A stretch of 10,248 nucleotides of DNA from Candidatus Methanophagales archaeon ANME-1-THS (GTDB lineage Archaea > Halobacteriota > Syntropharchaeia > Alkanophagales > Methanospirareceae): positions 1 to 10,248 of the forward strand of contig RXIE01000142.1 in the NCBI GenBank assembly GCA_004212135.1, written 5' to 3'. The notes beneath the pieces were generated by a model. That model saw only the letters and a list, made by a program, of their open reading frames with translations, was not told the origin of the DNA and made no database searches. The translations under genes were made by a program, and so were the position numbers. Each line of letters begins with the position of its first letter. The first letter of the stretch is position 1. Below, piece by piece: positions 6,340-10,248 of the stretch.

Positions 6340-7103
6340 CTGAGCCAATCCTCGTAGCTTAACGAAATCGGTATAGACCTGCTCGACGTACGAGCGTGAG
6401 CATCTTCCACAGTGCGCGGAGCAATGAAGACTTTCTCTTCCAAAGGGTTGATCTCCAATAAAGCCTTCCCCTCGCTTACCAGATAACTGGTTAAATATGC
6501 TTTTATAATACTGGTGTCGAAGGTATCCTCATAAATAAACTCGTGATATTCGATTCTGCCGCGTTTCTCAAGCTCGTTCAAGACTGCCTGTATCGATTCA
6601 TGAAATTCACTCCGTGATAAGATACTCAAGGCAATTAAATCGTCGAGATCGAATGCTGCGTCGACTGCTGCGGGAAGTGGAAATTCCTCATTACGCGCGT
6701 TGAGCGGTGCAAGCGCATTCCAGTAGGCCAGTCCCTCGTTCAGCCGCTGCGGGGTCAGTCTATCCAGTGAGATAATCGGATGCCAGGATTTCACGAATGC
6801 CGTGGCTAACTGCTGGGGCTCCAGCATTTTTAGTTTGAGTTCAAGTAAAACCGGGTCTATATAGAACGAAGAGGCGCGGTCTTTTATCCATTTACCCTGT
6901 AATTCGATGATCTTTGCTAATTCGGCGATCGCCTCTGCATCGACAAGCAAGTCGTCGAACGACTTCCATTTATTTTGATATCGGTTCAGGGTTTCCAGGA
7001 ACCGTTTCACATCGAGATCAAACGGGTCAGTCCCTTCCGTTTCTATCGTTTTGCAGAAGTGTATCAGCCGAAAGAGCTCGTCGAATTTCATCTGGGTTCT
7101 CAT
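6294..7103 (-). CDS. Divergent ScpA-like kleisin
   Basis: Kleisins bridge the two heads of an SMC dimer to close the ring that organises chromosomes. This 269-residue protein keeps the ScpA layout. The N-terminal helical part has DPFDLDVKRFLETL (26-39), like the DPWDIDI...FL motif of ScpA, then DAEAIAELAKIIELQGKWI (55-73), where ScpA has its head-binding helix ahead of the LL-rich turn. A variable helical middle follows. The C-terminal winged helix spans about 160-228, with ELEKRGRIEYHEFIYEDTF and IIKAYLTSYLVSEGKALLEI ending VFIAP; this resembles the EELF...FLALLEL..G.I...Q..F..I pattern. The remaining tail is charged. Start: ATG 7103, or ATG 7091 with GGATGA at better spacing. The partner gene overlaps its end. 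No SMC gene is in the window. Similarity to classical ScpA is weak, so this is a reasoned call, not a clear match. Confidence 0.58.
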   Translation of the reverse strand: MRTQMKFDELFRLIHFCKTIETEGTDPFDLDVKRFLETLNRYQNKWKSFDDLLVDAEAIAELAKIIELQGKWIKDRASSFYIDPVLLELKLKMLEPQQLATAFVKSWHPIISLDRLTPQRLNEGLAYWNALAPLNARNEEFPLPAAVDAAFDLDDLIALSILSRSEFHESIQAVLNELEKRGRIEYHEFIYEDTFDTSIIKAYLTSYLVSEGKALLEINPLEEKVFIAPRTVEDAHARTSSRSIPISLSYEDWLRWREKRKQGQGQNGD

Positions 7104-7143
7104 CCTTACAGAACAGACTCCACCGCCATCAGGTCGACTTTAT

Positions 7144-7175
7144 CCTTTTTATGCACGCCTAATCCTATATACATA
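7144..7175. promoter_or_regulatory. Divergent promoters between the kleisin operon and larB
   Basis: On the minus strand CATAAAAAGG (7144-7153) is a TATA box that would start transcription near 7123, about 20 nt before the ATG at 7103. On the plus strand TATATACA (7166-7173) would start transcription near 7195, leaving a leader of about 65 nt for larB. Spacing supports both; neither was tested. Confidence 0.45.
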
Positions 7176-7259
7176 GTACACACTGTTCCTCATCCAAGGA
7201 TGGGGTTTATCATGTAGTTATTTGCACTTTCTGGCATTAAAAGAAAAGTTGGCTTCTTG

Positions 7260-8030
7260 ATGGAAGAGCTGTTGAAAAGGGTTGCCCGCGGGGAACTGAG
7301 TATAGAAGAGGCGTCTAAAGAACTCAAGGTAGAGCATATAAGGCAGCTCAAAGATTTCGCCCGGCTCGACATACAGAGGACGCACCGGACCGGCATACCG
7401 GAGATAATCTTCGCAGAGGGTAAACGGAGCACTGAAGTGGCTGATCTGGCACTCGCGCTGGCAGCCGCCACGGGCTTTGCGTTGGTAAGTCGGGCGAGGG
7501 AGGACGATGGTGCGGAGATAAAGAAGCGTGTTGAAGCAGAAAGGCTGGATTTTGAGATTGATCATAACGAGGTTGCGAGGACGATACTTGTAAAGAGGAA
7601 AGGATATACCATCGAGAAACGGGGTAAAATAGGGTTGGTTACCGCAGGAACTGCTGATATTCCCATTGCTGAGGAAGCGCGTGTTGTCGCCGAGGTATGC
7701 GGCTGTGAGGTGATCAAAGCGTCTGATGTCGGCATCGCGGGCATACACCGGCTGGCCGAACCACTTGAGGAGCTGGTTAACGCGGATGTGGCTGCAATAA
7801 TCGTGGTTGCGGGTATGGAAGGTGCACTGCCCTCCGTCGTGGCAAGTCTGGTGGATGTACCAGTCATCGGCGTTCCTACCTCTGTGGGCTATGGTCTTGG
7901 CGGTAAAGGAACAGCAGCGCTGCTTTCGATGCTCCAGAGCTGCTCGCCTGGCCTGGCAGTGGTCAATATTGACAATGGTGTTGGTGCGGGCGCATTCGCG
8001 GCGAAATGTGCCCTTCATCGGAAAAAATAG
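7260..8030 (+). CDS. larB: LarB, nickel-pincer cofactor biosynthesis (PurE-like) protein
   Basis: LarB carboxylates and hydrolyses nicotinic acid adenine dinucleotide to pyridinium-3,5-biscarboxylic acid mononucleotide, the first step towards the nickel-pincer nucleotide of lactate racemase and related enzymes. Diagnostic segments, in order, are RLDIQRTHRTGIPEIIFAEG, GLVTAGTADIPIAEEA (near residue 127), SDVGIAGIHRL (near 156), VVAGMEGALPSVVASLVDVP, PTSVGYGLGGKGTAALLSML and VVNIDNGVGAGAFAAK. The last blocks form the PurE-type active site. At 256 residues it is complete. I use ATG 7260; the adjacent TTG at 7257 is also in frame. There is no strong ribosome-binding motif, so a leadered transcript from the 7166 TATA box is assumed. 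Only 21 nt separate it from the radical SAM gene. LarA, LarC and LarE are not in the window. LarB occurs in many archaea lacking proven lactate racemase, so the end product may differ. Confidence 0.92.
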   Translation: MEELLKRVARGELSIEEASKELKVEHIRQLKDFARLDIQRTHRTGIPEIIFAEGKRSTEVADLALALAAATGFALVSRAREDDGAEIKKRVEAERLDFEIDHNEVARTILVKRKGYTIEKRGKIGLVTAGTADIPIAEEARVVAEVCGCEVIKASDVGIAGIHRLAEPLEELVNADVAAIIVVAGMEGALPSVVASLVDVPVIGVPTSVGYGLGGKGTAALLSMLQSCSPGLAVVNIDNGVGAGAFAAKCALHRKK

Positions 8031-8039
8031 CATGGTACG

Positions 8040-8046
8040 GGTGATC
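8040..8046 (+). promoter_or_regulatory. Strong Shine-Dalgarno site for the radical SAM gene
   Basis: GGTGATC is fully complementary to the usual archaeal 16S rRNA tail. It sits five bases before the ATG at 8052 and fixes that start. It also shows that translation with a leader, inside an operon, is used in this genome. Confidence 0.7.
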
Positions 8047-8051
8047 TCGCA

Positions 8052-9293
8052 ATGAGCGCAAAAGATCGAGATCAAACGGTAAAACTCTTCCCTGATCCCC
8101 CTTTTCTGGTCTTGAAGCAAGCAGCCGCGATTATGGTCTATGCGTGGCTCACGGGCTGGCGAAAGCGGGCTTTTATTCGCTGGGCATTCCAATTACAGAA
8201 CCTCATACACGCGGGTGCCGGTGCGAAACAGATTTGCTGCTTCGGCGTGAATCCCCATGTAGTCTGGGAGATGACGAGCAGGTGTAACCTGAAATGCATC
8301 CACTGCCATGCATTCGGTGGCGAGCCATCTGTCGATGAACTCACCAAAGAAGAGGGGAGGGCATTGATAGACCAGATCGCATCGTTAGCCATCAGGACAT
8401 TTGTATTCTCGGGCGGCGAGCCCCTATTACGCGAAGATCTCTTTGAATTGATTGCCTACGCACGATCGAAGGGGCTCACTGTCTTCATCGCGACGAACGG
8501 AACGCTGATCTCAAAACCAATTGCGAAACTGCTCAGACGGTACGATGTCGGCGTGGTTATCGGGTTAGACAGCATGAATCATGAGGTGCACGATACGATC
8601 CGGGGTGTTGAGGGTGCTTACCAGGCAGTTATCGCAGGGATCAAGCATTGTATCGCGGAACAGCTTTATGTACACCTGAATATCGTGGCATCCAGACGGA
8701 ATCTTGGCGAAATCGAACGAATCATCGATTATGGTGCTACAATCGGCGTTTATTCCTATTTCATTTACAATTTCGTGCCCTGTGGCAGGGGTGAAGCGAT
8801 TCGCGCGGATGCACTTGAGAACGATGACCTTAATGCGCTTTTAGCCTTACTCATAAGAAAGCAGCGTGAAGTGAATGCGATACTCATACCGGTTGCTGCG
8901 CCTGAATATTGGGCCTATGCGCTCCAGCGTCATGGGCTGCGGAGCAGACGACTCATAAAGTTCTTAGGGCAGTTCATCGGTGGCTGTCTGGCGGATAAAG
9001 GCATGGTGTATATAAAACCGAACGGTGCTGTATGGGCATGCCCCTTTCTTCCTATCCCGGTAGGAAATGTGAGGAACGAACGATTTGGCGACCTATGGGC
9101 TAATTTAAAGGCACTCCGGCTCAGCTATGCCCGCCGTGCGAACGTGTGTACTGGATGTGATTATGCGCAGGTGTGTGGTGGTTGTAAGTCACGCATGATC
9201 TCCGGGGATTCACGGTATACCTGTCCGGTGAATAAACGGGTTCATCGCAGCGCAGATCATGGTTCGAAGATCATCCAAGATCCGGCATTTTAG
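8052..9293 (+). CDS. Radical SAM/SPASM domain protein
   Basis: This 413-residue enzyme has the radical SAM cluster motif CNLKCIHC (Cys78, Cys82, Cys85), which binds a [4Fe-4S] cluster that cleaves S-adenosylmethionine. It also has the SAM-binding FSGGEPL motif (GGE at 121-123). The C-terminal SPASM region has seven cysteines: Cys312, Cys330, Cys366, Cys369, Cys375, Cys378 and Cys391, enough for two auxiliary iron-sulfur clusters. SPASM enzymes mature peptides, activate enzymes or build cofactors; the sequence also resembles the NirJ/AhbC group of haem-modifying enzymes. About 70 residues precede the core and include a hydrophobic stretch (AAAIMVYAWLTGW) that may contact membrane or partner. 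Placement 21 nt after larB, with its own strong ribosome-binding site, suggests a shared pathway. The substrate is unknown. The stop is TAG. Confidence 0.92.
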   Translation: MSAKDRDQTVKLFPDPPFLVLKQAAAIMVYAWLTGWRKRAFIRWAFQLQNLIHAGAGAKQICCFGVNPHVVWEMTSRCNLKCIHCHAFGGEPSVDELTKEEGRALIDQIASLAIRTFVFSGGEPLLREDLFELIAYARSKGLTVFIATNGTLISKPIAKLLRRYDVGVVIGLDSMNHEVHDTIRGVEGAYQAVIAGIKHCIAEQLYVHLNIVASRRNLGEIERIIDYGATIGVYSYFIYNFVPCGRGEAIRADALENDDLNALLALLIRKQREVNAILIPVAAPEYWAYALQRHGLRSRRLIKFLGQFIGGCLADKGMVYIKPNGAVWACPFLPIPVGNVRNERFGDLWANLKALRLSYARRANVCTGCDYAQVCGGCKSRMISGDSRYTCPVNKRVHRSADHGSKIIQDPAF

Positions 9294-9355
9294 TGCTAAC
9301 CACGAACGAGAAGGTGTTTGAGCATCCTGAGCTGAGGTCTCAACCGAACCGTAAG

Positions 9356-9365
9356 CTTAATAAAC
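9356..9365 (+). promoter_or_regulatory. TATA box for the cupin gene
   Basis: CTTAATAAAC lies about 30 nt upstream of the ATG at 9391. GAGGGAT at 9380-9386 precedes that ATG by four bases and acts as its ribosome-binding site if included in the transcript. Confidence 0.45.
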
Positions 9366-9390
9366 GAGGAGATAAAATCGAGGGATAGCG

Positions 9391-9711
9391 ATGTTTGTTG
9401 AAAGACTGAGAGGTGGAGTGAATCTCGCCGGGGTTGCGAATACAATCGCTGCGATCTACGAGACCACGCTTGAGAGTGGGCAGACAATCCAGCCTCATTA
9501 TCATCCTGACGCAGAGGAAGTGTATTACCTTCTATCAGGGAATGGGTTAATGCATATCGGGAACGAGCAAAAAGCAGTCGAGATGGGCGATGTGGTCTAT
9601 ATACCGCCTGAAAAGGTCCACTTCCTCCAGAACACCTCGTCAGAACCGCTGAGATTCATCACTCTTACCGTGAGGGTCTACAAGGTTGAGGCAATGCCGT
9701 ACATTCTCTAA
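9391..9711 (+). CDS. Small single-domain cupin (cupin_2) protein
   Basis: This is a 106-residue beta-barrel protein with textbook cupin motifs. Motif 1 is G30-x5-His36-x-His38-x4-Glu43-x6-G50 (PHYHPDAEEVYYLLSG). Motif 2 is G66-x5-P72-P-E-x2-His77-x3-Asn81 (GDVVYIPPEKVHFLQN). The three histidines and the glutamate can bind one divalent metal ion. Single cupins of this kind include isomerases, dioxygenases and sugar-binding or sensing proteins; nothing here identifies the substrate. The ATG is supported by GAGGGAT four bases upstream and a TATA box at about -30. The gene ends with TAA and overlaps the following membrane-protein frame by 26 nt if that one starts at TTG 9686. It has its own promoter, so a link to the upstream radical SAM gene is not implied. 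Confidence 0.85.
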   Translation: MFVERLRGGVNLAGVANTIAAIYETTLESGQTIQPHYHPDAEEVYYLLSGNGLMHIGNEQKAVEMGDVVYIPPEKVHFLQNTSSEPLRFITLTVRVYKVEAMPYIL

Positions 9712-10141
9712 TACGCGTAAAGTCCGCTCGGAATTGGATGAGGAGCAAGCAAAGTTGAAACAGAAAGAATTTTTGGCGGCATTTAAAGCGATATTCTGGC
9801 GCCAGGCGCGAAGAAAATTTGGACTTCTGCCTGATATGAAGCTGGGGGAAAAATTGTTGAGACCCGCACTCGTGCTCTTTTATATCCTCCTCCTCTATTG
9901 GTTCACCCAGAATCACCACGAACTACTGCTCACCATATTGACCATCATCGGCTGTACCTGGCTGAGTGTAACAGCAATTGATTCAATCAAGCAGATTTAT
10001 CACTGGCGTTATATATTGGCCAGGGACCATAGTAGCGTGAGAGATATTGATGAATTCACGTCTCTTGAGAAACTGCTTACCTATTTTATCTCCGCGTTCG
10101 TCTTAACGGGCATTTTTGCAGCTAGTGTCATGGCAATTTAA
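9686..10141 (+). CDS. Small three-helix membrane protein, unknown function
   Basis: The 151-residue frame has a charged, probably helical N-terminal part (about 15-58, with DEEQAKLKQKEF and FWRQARRKFGLLPD). Three hydrophobic segments follow: PALVLFYILLLYWF (about 60-74), LLLTILTIIGCTWLSVTAI (about 80-98) and LLTYFISAFVLTGIFAASVM (about 130-149). A polar loop between the last two carries HWRYILARDHSSVRDIDEF. I do not recognise the family. The start is uncertain: TTG 9686 lies inside the cupin gene and would follow a GAGGGT motif; TTG 9734 would begin LDEEQ just after the cupin stop. The gene probably belongs to the cupin transcription unit. Its TAA directly abuts the stop of the convergent transposase fragment, so the C-terminal end could have been altered by that insertion. 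Confidence 0.65.
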   Translation: MRQCRTFSNTRKVRSELDEEQAKLKQKEFLAAFKAIFWRQARRKFGLLPDMKLGEKLLRPALVLFYILLLYWFTQNHHELLLTILTIIGCTWLSVTAIDSIKQIYHWRYILARDHSSVRDIDEFTSLEKLLTYFISAFVLTGIFAASVMAI

Positions 10142-10248
10142 TTATGGAACATAATATTTGGACAGTTTCTTGTCAGCCTTCTCCCGCGTAAACTTCCAGT
10201 CGATCTTCTTTTCCTGGTCATTCCTTCTCTTGGTCCATGCCGTAACTT
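10142..10248 (-). CDS. IS630-type transposase, C-terminal fragment
   Basis: The minus strand, read from the right edge, encodes VTAWTKRRNDQEKKIDWKFT followed by REKADKKLSKYYVP and a TAA stop at 10142-10144. The pattern AWxxxRN....I.W.FT..dA..KL..lY is the usual C-terminal end of IS630/Tc1-mariner-related DDE transposases, often ending ARxKLxRLYP. Only 35 residues are visible and the catalytic DDE residues lie outside the window. The stop touches the stop of the convergent membrane-protein gene. No terminal inverted repeat was recognised between them, so the element's end must lie inside the neighbouring gene or be lost. The family call is good for such a short piece but rests on a single motif. 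Confidence 0.68.
   Translation of the reverse strand, partial: VTAWTKRRNDQEKKIDWKFTREKADKKLSKYYVP

Noticed and set aside
7218..8192. 324-codon open frame on the minus strand across larB
   Set aside because: It lies opposite larB, whose plus-strand product has every LarB signature. The antisense translation is rich in Cys, His and Arg with no recognisable family; it is a shadow.

Overview
The window looks archaeal, most likely from a methanogen- or ANME-related euryarchaeon (Halobacteriota); the lineage is an inference. The direct signs are an archaeal pantoate kinase, an archaeal-type diadenylate cyclase (DacZ), the start of a Hef-like helicase gene, TATA-box promoters about 25-30 nt from expected transcription starts, frequent TTG/GTG starts, and Shine-Dalgarno motifs such as GGTGATC.

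Layout. Positions 1-139 (minus) hold the first 46 codons of a Hef-like helicase. Positions 281-886 (minus) hold DacZ, interrupted by one in-frame TAG at 659-661. Overlapping divergent promoters separate it from pantoate kinase (942-1847, plus), which converges on a small zinc-ribbon gene (1867-2112, minus). A DHA2-type MFS exporter follows (2324-3712, plus). Positions from about 3780 to 5766 form an AT-rich patch: lines 4081-4140 and 4201-4260 contain 19/60 and 16/60 G+C, against 37/60 in line 1261-1320 of pantoate kinase. The patch holds a 55-residue charged protein overlapping a 437-residue protein with a papain/C39-like Cys-His-Asp domain, then 377 nt without a convincing gene. This looks like transferred accessory DNA and is the best candidate for an undescribed two-gene system.

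Positions 5767-7103 (minus) encode a two-gene operon resembling a very divergent kleisin (ScpA-like) and its winged-helix partner (ScpB-like or MAGE-like). Divergently, LarB (7260-8030) and a seven-cysteine SPASM radical SAM protein (8052-9293) form a tight plus-strand operon. A complete small cupin (9391-9711) overlaps a three-helix membrane protein (9686-10141). The right edge (10142-10248, minus) is the C-terminal end of an IS630-type transposase.

Functionally the window mixes core archaeal functions (CoA synthesis, c-di-AMP signalling, fork repair, chromosome organisation, cofactor synthesis) with accessory cargo (exporter, peptidase module, insertion sequence). No tRNA, rRNA or CRISPR array was seen.
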